A stretch of DNA of 64,000 bases from Gordionus sp. m RMFG-2023 (taxonomy: Eukaryota > Nematomorpha > Gordioida > Chordodea > Parachordodidae). Below the pieces are notes generated by a model. It did not search any database and was not told where the DNA came from. It worked only from the letters and a program-made list of their open reading frames with translations. This document shows positions 1 through 12,300 of the stretch, piece after piece (position 1 is the first letter of the stretch; each line of letters opens with the position of its first letter). Position numbers and translations under genes: made by a program. Location of the stretch: NCBI RefSeq assembly GCF_954871325.1, contig NC_088775.1:57947561-58011560 (forward strand). The letters are read 5' to 3'.

Positions 1-104
1 TTAAAAGATTACAATAAGATTGAAAATATACCATTTAATAAAAAATATATTATAAAACAATATTATAAAAATAATATATAACTATTTAAAAAACACTATT
101 TAGG

Positions 105-840
105 TTAAGTCGGCGGAGCTTAATGACCCATTTATAGACATACAGTTTGATCGACTTGTCGCAAGTAGAAACCCTCTTTTGGATCCTCTAATTAAACGTA
201 ACCTTTGCCCTATTGTTTTGAATAATATTAGGGCTCGAGGTCCAAATGATCCACAGGTATCTAAAACTACAGGAAAAAGTTATAGGTATGGCTATATTTA
301 TTGGTCAATATATTTTCTGATCTCATAAGGAGTTGGCCAAAAAGGATCTGGCAAAACGATCTACACAAGTATAATCTTAAGCTAGTAGTATATACCTTGG
401 TTCCAAGGACTAAGGTCATGCCATCAGGTCTGTGATCGTCATAGCTGACCAGAGGGTTCCAGTGTGGAAGTATTTCTGCGTCTCGACGTTTTATTAATGA
501 TCGAATTGACAGCACAGTGCCTAGGTAATATGCCTTTTGAAAAGTGACAATGTAGAGGATGGTGACCTAGTAACGATATTGGTATCACAAAAGACTTATG
601 ATCTCAGCGTAACAATTTTGCAGCCTAATCGATGACCTATGAAATGTCTAAATCCTTGCAAAAGGCCTAAATTAGAACTAGGTTGTTTCTAGCTATTCGT
701 AACCTAGGTGGCATATGGTTGAGGCTGGAATTATTTAATCAGACAAAAGAGTCGTATTGCCATCATTCTTTATCTTGGTTGAGTTTAGGAAAAGAGCGAT
801 TCCTTTGCACAGCTTTTGAGTGTAAATATTCAACAGAATA
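105..840 (-). mobile_element. LINE fragment, RPDG family (copy R1), decayed C-terminal part
   Basis: The reverse strand resembles, in the same order, the stretches at 51.4-52.5 kb (plus strand) and 57.4-58.0 kb. The best open piece (about 515 down to 267) carries a recognisable RPDGM motif followed by a segment equal to the 'WDYTC...AKSNL' block of the better copy at 57.4 kb. In the family this region follows the reverse transcriptase; the zinc-binding Cys/His cluster plus RPDG...WD resembles the PD-(D/E)XK restriction-like endonuclease of R2-type LINEs (inference). The frame is broken many times and the upstream RT part is absent, so this is a dead, 5'-truncated copy. The DNA match to the 52-kb copy, in opposite orientation, is what makes the call firm. 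Confidence 0.7.
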
Positions 841-2552
841 TATCAATGATAAAATGTTTGAATATTATCTTTTATATTATGTACTTAATATTATCAGAAA
901 AGGAAATTAGAAAAATATAAAATTATTGTTATTACTAATAATACATCGAATCATACTAATACTAAATTTTTCGTTTCGAAATTTACTATATTTCAATGTT
1001 CGATTCAATTTTTTGGGGGCCTATGAAATACATGATTTTTATATAAAATAAATATTCTTAAATCAAGGCTTCAAACCGAACCCAAAGCTATGGGTCTTGA
1101 TTTTTTTAGGCTATATGAACCAGAAAATTAAAAATGGGCTTGGTTTAAATTCAAGGTCCAGTATTATTGACCAATTATTCTATAAAGCATTCATTAAATA
1201 TCTAGATTTTTTGAGAGTAATTATCTTTATCTTATTTTATCTATAAATTTGATCATAAATAAATATCACTAAATAATATCTCCTAAAAATATTGCTCATT
1301 TAGTTTATATCGATTTTATCTATGATATCGTAAAGGCTCATCTCTAAATTTATATTTATTCATATAAAGTGGTAATATAAAATTGTTAACAATATTTTAT
1401 TATAATCAAAACGAGATTTTTAAATATTTCGATGCTAAAGATTCCCCAAAAAATTTTAAATATTTTTTTAAAATTTATTTTCTAAAAATTTTATGATTGC
1501 TTTTTTATTAAATTTATTATTTATAAGCATGTGGTTTTTAATTAATCATCAATTAAATGAATACCGACACTCATAAAGGTCATTTTTATTCTACCTCTAA
1601 TATCTCCAAAAGTATAAAAGATAGGCTAAAACTTATCTCAAATAGGTTACACGAACCTTAGCTAGTATTTAAAATTTCATAAAAATCGAAAAGGTTTTGC
1701 CTAATAATTTTACTTATTAATAACGTTTTGAAATAGTTCCGAGAACCTTCCTGGAATCTCCGTTCCTTCCTCGTTCGTTCTATAATTTTCTAAGTTTTGT
1801 TACTCATGTCTTGAACTTTCTTTCCCATCTCCCAAGTATATTAACATAAATAATACTTCTAAAATTATTTAATAATGTTTCATAAAGAAACAATTATTTA
1901 TTAATTTTTTTTTTTATATAATTGCCCTACAGAAGTTTCTATAACGCTAATATATTTTTTTCCCTAGTGTTGTTTAAGTGTTTAGTCAATATTTTAAAAA
2001 TAACTATCGAGTTATTTTTGGCTGCAATAATAACTAAATAGTTTTATAATATGTTAAATATTTATATAATATAACTTATTCATTATAAATTACTTGTGTA
2101 GTTTAGGCAAACTAATTTTTGGAGAAGAACTAGCATGTCTTCTAAACACAAATTTTGATAATAGTTTATTTAGTTAAGTCAAGTTAAAATTTATTAAGCC
2201 CATTTTTTTTTGAAGGGATAAACATTATATTGTATTCGTTGTAGTGTATTTTTTTCAGTAGTATTATTTATTTAGTTATCATTTAAATTCCTTTAATTAA
2301 AATTTATAAATCTCAGAATAAATTTGTATAATAAAAGTATTATAATAAAAATGATTATATAAATAATTTATAAATTTTGCAATGTAGCTAGTTTCTTACA
2401 TTCTATAACTGCATCTCCTAATAGCTAGATTTTTTAATATAACACTAGCTGTAACTAGTAAGAAAACTTAACTTTACTTGTTACTTTTCAAAAATAACTT
2501 ATACAACATTACTCTTTTCATTTTATATATTAAAATAAATATTTTGCCCAAG
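841..2552. other. A+T-rich stretch, no gene recognised
   Basis: About 1.7 kb of very A+T-rich DNA without a coding stretch I can support on either strand. Around 1055-1165 there are short runs (aaaccgaaccc, aaccagaaaa) reminiscent of decayed hAT ends elsewhere in the window, too poor to classify. Confidence 0.5.
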
Positions 2553-2752
2553 GTTTCCCAACCCTAATATTTCCGATCAATCTACCCAACTTGTAACAGG
2601 TATCAAACACACTCATTCACCTGAATCGTTGGAGAAGTCCACTCCAGTCGCTTTCTCTCAAAGATTTGTCACTGACAATATCAACGAGGACCAGGAGCCC
2701 GATTTATTTCACGCCTATGTTACTTGTCCCAACGTATTAAAAGGACCCCAAA
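2553..2752 (+). CDS. Possible host exon of unknown function
   Basis: An open frame of about 66 codons with more balanced base use than its surroundings (local G+C near 45 percent). It reads FPNPNISDQSTQ... to ...CPNVLKGPQ. It is preceded by an AG and followed at 2753-2781 by a perfect-looking 29-nt intron candidate (gtaatta...aaattttag), after which the same phase stays open for about 27 codons into A+T-rich DNA. The RTE-like LINE starts about 100 bp further on. I do not recognise the protein. It could be an exon of a broken host gene or an unrecognised element gene. Confidence 0.3.
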
Positions 2753-2875
2753 GTAATTAATTTTTAAAACTTAAATTTTAGGTATCTTCCCTGTCTTATT
2801 GCGATGTTCTATAACTTTATTTTCCAAATTTTATTTTTTAAAAGTTTTTTTAAAATATAACTGAACAGGTATACT

Positions 2876-5442
2876 ACTTCTAGGGTTAACCCATTGCCAT
2901 TTCTAGGTTATCATTATTATGTATCCCTTTCATGCATGTTCTACAAATAAAGGTTATTCTTCCTAACATCAAACTTCCTTTTTTCCTGCTACATCTATTA
3001 TGTACCCATTTCTGGCATCTGGTGCATTGGATAGAATTTCTAGCAACTCCTTTCCCACATGCACCACAAGGCCACTTACCAGATTCCTCCATCTTTAGAT
3101 TTTCCCCACCAATCATCACCTTTGTCTTTATTGCATTCATTTTCAAGCCCTTTGCTTCCATAGTCATCTTCCATTTACTAACTTTATCCCTCAATTCTCC
3201 CTCACTGTTTGCCATTAATACAAGGTCATCTGCATATAATAGCCCCCAGAGAAGTCCTTCACGCGTTTCTTTAGCCACCACATCCATTACTAAGATAAAT
3301 ATTAATGGACTCAGCACGGACCCTTGATGAAGTCCTAACTTAACCTCAAAGCTGTCACTATCACCATAATCCGTCCGTACTTCTGTTTGTGCTCCAACAT
3401 ACATTGCCATCACTGCGATAACCAACCATTCCTCCACACCTGATTTTCTCAAGGCCCATCTAGTAACTTCACGCGGCACCCTAAATGCTTTCTCCAAATC
3501 AACAAACACATAATAGAGTTTCTTTTCCTTCGCAAGATACTTCTCCTGCATTTGTCTCACCACAAAAATTGCATCTGTCCTGCCTTTTCCAGATGTAAAA
3601 CCAAACTGCATTTCATAAATTTTAATTTGTTGCCTTATCCGCTTCTCTAACACTTAAATACTTTCATTGCATGTTCCAAGAGTTTAATAGATCTGTAAGA
3701 CCCGCAATCTAAAGGATCACCTTTCCCCTTGTATACTGGGATAATTATACTTCTTCGCCAGTTCTGGGGAATAGTTCCTTCTGTGACAATTTGATTGGCT
3801 AAATTAATTAACCATTCAATCCCTAAATCATCAGAACCTTTAAACATCTCTGATACCACCATCGTTAAACCCGATGCCTTCCCTTTTTTCATCTTTTCAC
3901 TGCTCTCTTTATCTCGTCCTTGCATAATTTACACCCTGGACCTTCTACCTTTGCACAACTAACATTATTATCCCATTCATTTTCTTCATTCAAAAGTTCT
4001 TTCATATAAATCTTCCAGGTGTTCTTAATACCACTACTATCAATCACCATTTTTCCTTCCATATTTTTCAAACACTTTACACCTATCAAAACCTGCCTCT
4101 TTTTTGACATCTGCTTTGCCATTCGAACCATATTTCCAAATCCATCAGCGCATTCCATTTCTTTAGCAAACTGTCTTTTTTCTTCTTCAGCCTTCGCTAT
4201 TAATTTCTTAGCATTTCTTTTAGCCATCTTGTAAATATTGTTATCACTATTTTCTTTGCTATTATACCATACTTTAAAACACCTCCGTTTCTCATCAACA
4301 GCTTTCGCTACTTCTCCACCACCAAGTCTCCTTATGTCTAGGCGGCCCTTTTGTCCATCCACATACCTCCTCATTTGTCATCACCCAGGCTTTCTTCATG
4401 GCTTCATTTACCTCAGATGCTTGTGCCACCTTCGTCTCCTTAATCGCCAATGCCATATTGAATTGACGTCTAGGATTCTCCTCCTTCAATTTCCAAACCT
4501 TCAGCCTTGGCACAAACTTTCTTTTAGTGACCCTGGCACATTTAAGAGTGAGATCTCCTATATCTAGTCGATGCCGATTTATACATTCCTCTCCTGGTAT
4601 CACTTTTACATTTTTACTATACATCGATCACATCTCCTTAATAACAAGTAATCCACTGCACTTTTGGTACTACCCGACTTATAAGTCATCAGCTCTCGGA
4701 TTCTTTCTTAAACATTGTATTACAGACAATCATATCCATAGCATCACTAAAATCTAAAATCCTCTCTCCTTCCAAATTTCTCATGCCGTAACTGAACCCT
4801 CCATGTACTCCTTCATAACCCTCACTACTCGCTCCCACATGTCCATTCAGATCACCAGCCAGGATAATCCCCTCTTCATTTGCCAGTCTCGATGTCACCC
4901 CCAATAGACTGTCTCAAAATATATTTTTCTTTTCTTCACTTCTTCCAACCTGAGGAACATATGCCGAGATAATATTATATAGCTTACTACCAAAAATCAT
5001 CTTGATAACCATTGTCTGGTTATCTAGCTTTCTCACTTCTACTACTTTGTCTACCAATTTCTCCGCAACCAATACCCCAACTCCAGCTTTACCATCATTA
5101 CTTCCTTGCCAAAAGAATTTATATTTTTCGCTAGTCTTGCCAATCATTCTGGTCTCATTTCCTTTCCATCTAGTCTTCTGTATGCAGCACACATCTAATC
5201 TTCTGTGCAATACATCGACGATTTCTCCCGCACTTCCCGTCATACTCCCAACATTCCATGTCGCAACCCTAACTCGATTCCCCGTAGACTGGTTTCTCCG
5301 CTTATTATCAGGTCGTTTATGGCCGTCATAAGTTTCATTTTCATGAATCGTGGTTCCACCAGGTTTCCCATCCTTCTTTTTGTCGTAGGTGGATGAGGAG
5401 GCCCACAGGCTATTTTGGGCTGTACCCCGTCCATGCTTTGTT
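2876..5442 (-). mobile_element. RTE/CFDP2-like LINE, copy 1, main part
   Basis: Minus-strand non-LTR retrotransposon. Reading 5' to 3' (5442 down to 2876) it gives an APE-type endonuclease/exonuclease/phosphatase domain (pieces CCIQKTRWKG, LAGDLNGHVG), a linker, and a reverse transcriptase (FVDLEKAF, GLHQGSVLSP, LLYADDLVL), then a Cys/His finger (CGACGKGV...CTRCQKWVH...CRTC). It is collinear with the fuller copy at 14.0-17.3 kb. Several frameshifts and stops split the frame, and the match ends abruptly at about 2876, just after a shared AACCCTAGAA, so the C-terminal tail and the 3' end are missing. The 5' end continues at 8479-8680 beyond an LTR-element insertion. Dead copy. Confidence 0.85.
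3090..3653 (-). pseudogene. Reverse transcriptase segment of LINE copy 1
   Basis: Open minus-strand stretch with RT blocks in order: QFGFTSGKG, FVDLEKAF, LRKSGVEEWL, GLHQGSVLSPLIFILVMDVV, LLYADDLVLMANSEGE (the YADD box) and the thumb KGLKMNAIKTKVMIGG. It is longer than the matching stretch in copy 2, so this part is better kept here. The first catalytic Asp lies in FVDLEKAF and the next pair in YADD. Confidence 0.8.
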
Positions 5443-5447
5443 GTAAC
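5443..5447. repeat. Target-site duplication GTAAC (left)
   Basis: GTAAC borders the LTR element on the left; the same five bases stand at 8474-8478 on the right. With one copy removed, the LINE sequence across the join agrees with LINE copy 2 around 14217. Confidence 0.8.
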
Positions 5448-5713
5448 TTTAATAAAACTAACTACTACACTTTATTTTTCATCATTCCAATAGTATAATC
5501 ATAAAAATCGATATCAAATAATTCAAATTCCAATTCATAAATATACAACTCATTTAATAAAATCTCCGACTCATTTCATATAAAAAATCACACACTGAAT
5601 AAAATATTATTTTTCTAATAAAAACATATTATCAAAAGAATAATAATCTTATTGACATTTCTTGAAAATAAAAAACATTTATTATTTATCTCTTTAATTC
5701 AACATTTGCAACA
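5448..5713 (-). repeat. 3' LTR of element B
   Basis: Direct repeat, nearly identical to 8205-8473: shared actttaataaaacta at one end and atttgcaaca at the other; on the element's strand it begins TGTTGCAAATG. Confidence 0.85.
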
Positions 5714-8204
5714 CGCCCACCCTTCAAAAGCCCAGATACCATATAATTATCATTCTTTTAGGACATTGATCATTTTCTCGTCATTTATCGAATCGTACCT
5801 TTGCACATTAAACTTTTAAATCTTGAATTGTCTTCTTTCGACATGCGAATTATAATAATTAATTTATTTTGCTTGTTTTACAATACATGTAAATTTGGAT
5901 TCAACAATACTTTACAATTATTTTTTCCTTTCTTAATTTTCAATTATAAAACAAATAATTGACCACAAACAAAATAAAAGAATACGAATAGGGATAAAAA
6001 AAAATAATTTATAATTATCACTATTAAAACTACATATATGGAATATCATTATATCTTTATAATTATCACTGTTAAAACTACATATATGCAATATCATTAT
6101 ATCCATTAAGAAAATAATATGAACCACAAAAAAAATCAATATGTCATATAACAAAAATACTAAACTACAATATATTTATATATATAATATCACCAAAATC
6201 ATATTTTTTGTTACAAAAAAAAATATAAAGATGTGCCGATGGATATAAAAAATTTAAATTTATTATTATAACTATTATATCATCACATCATATTCCATCC
6301 TTTTTTAAAACTCTTTTATTTTATATAATTCTTCACAAGGTCAAAGTTTAAAATCTTTTTATGGTCCACCAACTTTTTATTTAAAGTTTTTTTTTTAATT
6401 AAAAAAATTTTCTTTTACATTGTTTCACAACAATGTCTCTTTAAATTAAAAATTTTTTTAAAAATTAATTTACACAAAAGTTTGTATTTCATTGAACTTT
6501 CTAATACCATGCCACGTGGTATATTATTCACACGAATTTATTAAAGTCAATGTTTTTATTTTATTGATATCAATTTAATTCTTAAATTAAAATATTCTTC
6601 TCTATTGCTTATAAGATAAATAATACTTTCCTTCCCAGATGTTATTTTTATTAAAACTTTTATTATAATATATTATTACTTTTAATTAGGCTTTACTCAA
6701 TTTTATATTTACACGAAAACACGAACACTGATTAATTTCTTTTTCAATCATTAAAATTTTATTCATTATATTTGAATCACCACCATTAATATCATTAATA
6801 TTCATGCTTAAATTCAACCCTGAATTTAATGGCCTCTGAATATCCATATTTTTTTTATTAAATATATTGAAATTATTTTTAACAACACTATATATATTAC
6901 AAATTTTGTTATTAATATATGAACTTTCAATTTCTATATGATTCTCTTTCAAATCATATAGTCATTGCAATTCACTCACATATTGAACACAATTCATGGC
7001 CACATGACCCATTTTCTCACATTTAAAACACATTCGGTCATTATCTTTATCTATCTTTTTCACTTAAATTTAAAATAACCGAATCTTTTATATTACGTAC
7101 CACGAGATTTATCAATACCGGTGGTCTCTTTGGAAAACCAGCTTTAAAATTGGCTTCCTTCATTATGCAATTCTTTTTAATATGACCTGTAAAACCACAT
7201 CGATGACAAATTATATCATTTTTATCATTTAATTTTACATTAACATTTTCATTGATTTTTCGCTCACGCGAATAACAATTTTTTCAACTATGACCCCTCC
7301 GGCCACAGATATCACAATTTTCTATAAAATTATGATTTTTATTACTAATTGTAATTGTATCTATATATTTAGAAATATTCTTCAAATTTTCTTTAATTTC
7401 TTTTATATCATTTGAAATCACCTTCATTTTCATTTCTTTTAACAAGTACATTATAATCTTTTACAACCTTCACAGGTTTATTAATCACAATTTCAGAAAT
7501 TTTCTTAGAAATTTCACTCATAAATGAATCTAAATTAACATTTATATCTTTTGACGTCATAATACTTTTACCAACAATAGGCATTTAACTAGTATTTGAG
7601 TTCTCATTCCCACTGGAATTAATTATTTTCTGGATATTTTAATTTCTAAGTTCAATTAGAATCAAATTTAAACTATTTTTTAGACCTTCAGAAAAATCAG
7701 AAAATTTATCAGATGTCATAGGATTCACATCCACAACATTAGAATCATCTTACTTACTCACTTTATTTGTAAAATATTTATTCTTAATTATTTTAATTAA
7801 ATGTATAATAAAAATCAATGAAATATATAAGATGAAAAAAATCAAAGCTGTAACCACACAATTGGTCACATCCAATTTATCAAAACTCGAATTATATACT
7901 TTAACAAAACTATTCTTATAAATTTGCATTTTATTAAGGTTAGAATTCCTATGATTATTAATAAAAAAATAAACCATTTCTCATTAAAATATTGATAATA
8001 AAAATTTTATCCTAAACAATAATTGCGTTGTGTGCAACAAGATATTTTACAAAGACAATATATTTTTATTTACCTTTTTTATCCGGATACGAATTATCCT
8101 TTTCTTCCTCGAATAAAAATTTTAGGAACTGCGTCCTATAAATTTATTTCTCTTTATTTATATATTTTTCCCAGTAAAATTTCGATCCTGGTTCAACGTG
8201 TACC

Positions 8205-8473
8205 ACTTTAATAAAACTAACAACTACACTTTATTTTCATCTAATATATTCCAATAGTATAATCATAAGATATCAAATAATTCAAATTCCAATTCATAAA
8301 TATACAACTCATTTAATAAAATCTCCGACTCATTTTATATAAAAAATCACACACTGAATAAAATATTATTTTTCCAATAAAAACATATTATCAAAAGAAT
8401 AATAATCTGATTGACATTTCTTGAAAATAAGTAAACATTTATTATTTATCTCTTTAATTCAACATTTGCAACA
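8205..8473 (-). repeat. 5' LTR of element B
   Basis: Partner of 5448-5713, with a few substitutions and short indels between them. On the element's strand the sequence just inside is TGGTACACGTTGAACC, a plausible primer-binding site because it starts with TGG. Confidence 0.85.
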
Positions 8474-8478
8474 GTAAC
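8474..8478. repeat. Target-site duplication GTAAC (right)
   Basis: Right copy of the duplication that flanks LTR element B. Confidence 0.8.
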
Positions 8479-8680
8479 CATAGGGACATTTTGTAGCAAG
8501 GTTTTTACATCGGATGCCCTTCCTGATATCAACCTCTTTATGTGGTTTTTACACCCCGTCGAGGGGACATTGATCCTATTCTAGACCCAGATCACAGGGA
8601 ACCTTTTAGACCTCCATTAGCCGCCAAAAGACGTTGCCACTCCCACGCCACGATGAGGCTGAAGGTAGGATTTTGGTATT
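8479..8680 (-). mobile_element. RTE/CFDP2-like LINE, copy 1, 5' end
   Basis: Reverse complement matches 14022-14216 at the 5' end of LINE copy 2 almost base for base (GTGGCAACGTCTTTTGG, GATCTGGGTCTAGAATAGG). Both copies begin at the same point (CAAAATCCTACC), which marks the true 5' end of this LINE. The rest of the copy lies at 2876-5442. Confidence 0.85.
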
Positions 8681-8686
8681 ATCCAT

Positions 8687-8939
8687 TGTAAAATCTAGAA
8701 ATAATATTATAAAATTAACAACTATCTAAAAAAAATAGGAGGAAAAAAAATAATAAAAATCTTTGACGAATTACATCGTCTAAACTTTTTATATCATGTT
8801 TATATCTTTTTACAAAACTAAAAATTGGAATATAAATAAAAGTTATAAAAAATGGTTAACAAAAAAATTTATAATGAAAAGTAAAAGTAAAAGTCAAATT
8901 TGAATAACTGTAAAATAAGTTAAATATCATTATTCAACA
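8687..8939 (-). repeat. 3' LTR of element A
   Basis: Shares with 13342-13541 a long stretch beginning ctttttatatcat.tttatatctttttacaaaactaaaaatt and ending atcattattcaaca; on the element's strand it starts TGTTGAATAATG and ends TTTTACA. Confidence 0.75.
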
Positions 8940-9595
8940 TTCTCTCTTTTCTGAAAGCTTTCCTAAGATTTCATGTAAGCTGTCATCGAGAGCTTGTTGA
9001 CCAAATGGTTTATCGTTTTGGTTGTTCAAGTTGTTGCATAAGTCATTGTAATCGTTGGCTTGTGCAAATCGTTTGTTGTGTTTGTACGTCGGTTTGTTTA
9101 AATCGTCTTTGAGTTTGCACGTTGATTTGTTTAAATCGTTAGCTTGATATCCATATCATAAGTTGTCTTCATCAATCGTGATTTTGTCGTATAAGCTTGC
9201 TTGTAGTACTCAGTTGTCATTATTATCAATTTTTCCAATTTTGTAAATATCATCAGTCAGTCGTGAATAATTAGAAATAATAATTGATCAAATTTGGATA
9301 TTAGAATAAGTGAATAATCGGAATAATATATGAATTTGGAATAATATATAGAATGTGGAATAATGCGTAGAATATGAATCAAATGGAATAATCAAATATT
9401 AGATTGATAAATCAAGATTATTATATAATATTTTTTACCTTTTTTTATTTTGGGCGTTTTAGTGTTAAATTTATTTTTTCGCGTTTTAGTCCAATATTAA
9501 TTTTTTTATATTTTAAGTTATATAGTCTTTTAAATTAGCTAGTTTTTGTTTAATTCGTATTGGACTAGAAATTACATTATTTTTATCAGTAGTTT
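8940..9595. other. 3' untranslated or late part of element A
   Basis: Lies between the end of the integrase region and the 3' LTR. It holds a degenerate repeat of aaatcgttngcttg/gtttgtttaaatcgt (about 9045-9160) and otherwise low-complexity A+T-rich DNA; no product recognised. Confidence 0.4.
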
Positions 9596-10004
9596 TTATA
9601 TTTTGTCCACACTTCCCTCCTTAAAAGAATTCTTAGAGTTAGAATTATGATTTATAAGTGTGTTAAAACAATTTCTTATTCTTAATTGATCTAAATGTCT
9701 TCTTAAAACACCTTTATCTGTCTTAATTTGGAATATTTTGTCACTTTCTTTGTGTGACCATGCCTTTCCACCATTTGTCATCACCTTGTACTTTATACCA
9801 AACAAAATCTCCTATATTAAAGATTCTATTGCGTGGTAGTGTTATGTTGATTTTATCCTCTTTTTCTTCCAACGGTTTTAATAAGTCCCATTTAATCCTA
9901 ATGTGGCGATTGAACATTCCCTTGGAAGGTGTAACTCTTGTAGTTTCATTTCGCGTGTTTCTATTATTGAATAAAAATTTGTCAAGTGCAGTATCTAAGT
10001 CAAT

Positions 10005-10289
10005 TTATATATTTCTTTTCATATGTGTTTTGAACGTTCTCACCATACGTTCTACCTGGCCATTGGATGACTGGTTGTATGCAGACGTTAGTACATGTTT
10101 AATACCATAATCATTGCAAAATTTTTCAAAATCGTTACTTGTGAAGTTAGTGCCGTTATCAGTAACTATAGTTTCAGGTATTCCATATAACGAAATGGTT
10201 TTAAAAATTTCTTTTAATGTGATATCGGTCGTAATATTTTTAACAGGAACACTAATTGGGAATTTGCTATAGGCATCGACTATTATCAA
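10005..10289 (-). pseudogene. Integrase core of element A
   Basis: Open stretch resembling the Gypsy integrase core: DAYSKFPI, TIVTDNGTNF and QSSNGQVERM, the last two containing the second Asp and the Glu of the DDE triad. The adjacent DNA at 10353-10411 matches the 118-bp satellite unit described under findings. Part of a broken element. Confidence 0.75.
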
Positions 10290-10609
10290 CCAATTTTTTG
10301 TGAAAAACGGACCCGCATAATCTATGTGTATACTTTCAAATGGTTTTTTGTAAACATGTTAAATTAACATTTCATTGAAGATGTACCTTGAAAGTGACAA
10401 TTGTCACAATTCCTATAGGTAATTCAGGATTAAAATAAGGCAAGACAGTAGGAAGACTTATCAACCTTTTTAGATCACTAAAATTTCTAGAGTTTTCTAA
10501 GTTCCAAGCCCATTTTTCTTTGACGATTTTTTATAGAGGATCAGCTATTTCTGCAAAATTGTTCAAAAATTTTCTGTAGTAGCCAGCCATTCTTAGAAAT
10601 GTTGATAAT

Positions 10610-10870
10610 TCAGCAGCTGATTTTGGTTCTGATTGCTTCAATTTTGTCATGGTTAGCATGAATCCCCTTGGCGTCAATATCATGACCTAGGAACCTCACT
10701 TTATTTTTAAAGAAAACGCTTTTGGCGAAGTTGGGTACTAACCCAAACGATGATATTTTTTCAAACACTTTTTTTATGTTGTTTAGGTGAGCTTTATCGT
10801 TTTTTCCGGTTATAAGTAAATCATCAATATAAAATATGACATCTTTCATGTCACCGAAGATCTGGTCCAT
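10610..10870 (-). pseudogene. Reverse transcriptase part of element A
   Basis: Contains the FYIDDLLITG box and the VRFLGHDIDAKGI block typical of the Gypsy RT palm and thumb. Part of a broken element. Confidence 0.75.
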
Positions 10871-11639
10871 TATCTGTTGAAAGATTGCAGATGAGGTCTT
10901 TAGCCCAAAAGGAAGTCTAGAAAATCAATAGTATCCCTTGTGCGTGGATATAGTCAAAATATTTCTGCAACTTTTATCAATCGAAACCTCTAAGAAAGAA
11001 TTTTTAAATCGATCTTGGTGAATTTCTTTCCTTCTAAAAGTTTTGCTATTAGGTCATTTATTCGTGGAAGTGGATATCTAAAATCTTCTAGAGCATGGTT
11101 TTCAATGTCCTTAAAATCAGCGCAAAGCCTAATGCTCCCATCATCTTTGTAGACGGTGGTAATAGGACTTGCCCATCGAACATCTTTTCCGGCTTAATAA
11201 TTTCCTCTTGTATCCATTTATTAAGTTATTTGCCCACAAGATCAATCTTTGCATAGGGTATACGTCTTGGTGGTATAATTTTAGGTTGGATATCTCTTCT
11301 TAAATGTAGTTTGATATTTGCTTTGTTAATTGGTCCATTATTCAATTTGGATTCACACTCTTTAATCAGTTTTTTTTATATTTAATCCTCGTAATTGGTG
11401 TCAATATTTGCTATAAATTTGTTCAAGATATTTTTGAAGGCGTTAATCCATGTATGTCCCAATAATTCCTTGAATCAACAATTACCGCTTGTAAATATTT
11501 CGTGATGCCTTCATAACTTACTTTGACTTGGGTAGTGCCCATGATCTTAATTAAGTTTTGAGTTATTATGGTCTTAGAGCCTATGTCGACTTGCATCGTT
11601 ATAATATCATCTACTTTTAAAGTAGTCATAAATTTATTA

Positions 11640-12300
11640 TTAAAGCATATCCTCAGTTAAGTGATATATGTTAAGATCATTATCATTATTATTTTTTGTA
11701 GTGCTGACTTTATCTTCAACAATTTCTTCATTGTTCATATTATAGTTGTTATCATATTGTTTTTTGTCATTATATTGTATTTGCTTTCTCTGATTGTGAT
11801 CGCTTTCTCTATAATTATTTGAGTTGTTACTATGGGATTGGTATTTATTACTATTTCGATCATCGTTGGATCTGTTTCCTCTGATTATTTTCATGCCATG
11901 TATTATTTCTACCGTAATTATATGAGTTGTTGTAATTAGATTGATTACTATTGTTGTTTATAATTATCATGGTATCTAAAATTATTATTATCGTAATTCC
12001 TATTATAATTGTTATCTCTATTATCATAATTTTGTCTAAAATTGTTATTAGTTCTATAATAATTATTATTGTCATTCCTCCAATTGTATCTAGGAAAAGT
12101 GTTATCTGAAGTATTTTGGTTAACTAAATTTTTATGTTCATTATTTTTAGTATTAAAGTTTTTATTTTTGTTAGACTTTTTATCATTATTAACATAGCTT
12201 ATGTTGTCAATATCTGATTTAATATTAATTCTATCTAACCTACTCCCTATCTCCACCATTTCATTTAAAGTTAAATTAATAACTTTACTTATATTTTATA
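11640..12300 (-). pseudogene. Asn-rich gag-like region of element A
   Basis: Overlapping minus-strand stretches extremely rich in Asn, Tyr, Arg and Lys. They lie upstream of protease and RT in element order, where gag belongs. A similar Asn-rich composition appears at the right window edge in element D, suggesting a shared lineage. Confidence 0.5.

Larger units (their letters stand above)
5448..8473 (-). mobile_element. Ty3/Gypsy-type LTR element B, broken, inserted in LINE copy 1
   Basis: About 3.0 kb bounded by two near-identical direct repeats of about 267 bp (LTRs) and a 5-bp target duplication GTAAC. On the minus strand the inner part shows a gag-like region with a predicted N-terminal membrane helix (7750-7977) and Cys/His zinc-knuckle remains (about 7020-7320), followed by the start of a pol-like region (6686-6952) that resembles the start of pol in the element at 22.4-28.1 kb. 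It is broken, with several breaks, and is short for the family. The closely similar LTRs suggest fairly recent insertion; it is younger than the LINE it interrupts. Confidence 0.8.

Noticed and set aside
1738-1770. Heat-shock-element-like ttccgagaaccttcctggaa
   Set aside because: The spacing of GAA/TTC units is off by one at both sides and no gene follows.
3647-5396. Plus-strand open frames across LINE copy 1
   Set aside because: Antisense shadows of the LINE; the minus strand carries the motifs.
5933-6154. Hydrophobic small protein
   Set aside because: Ile/Phe-rich because of A+T-rich DNA with a duplicated 46-bp unit, within LTR element B.
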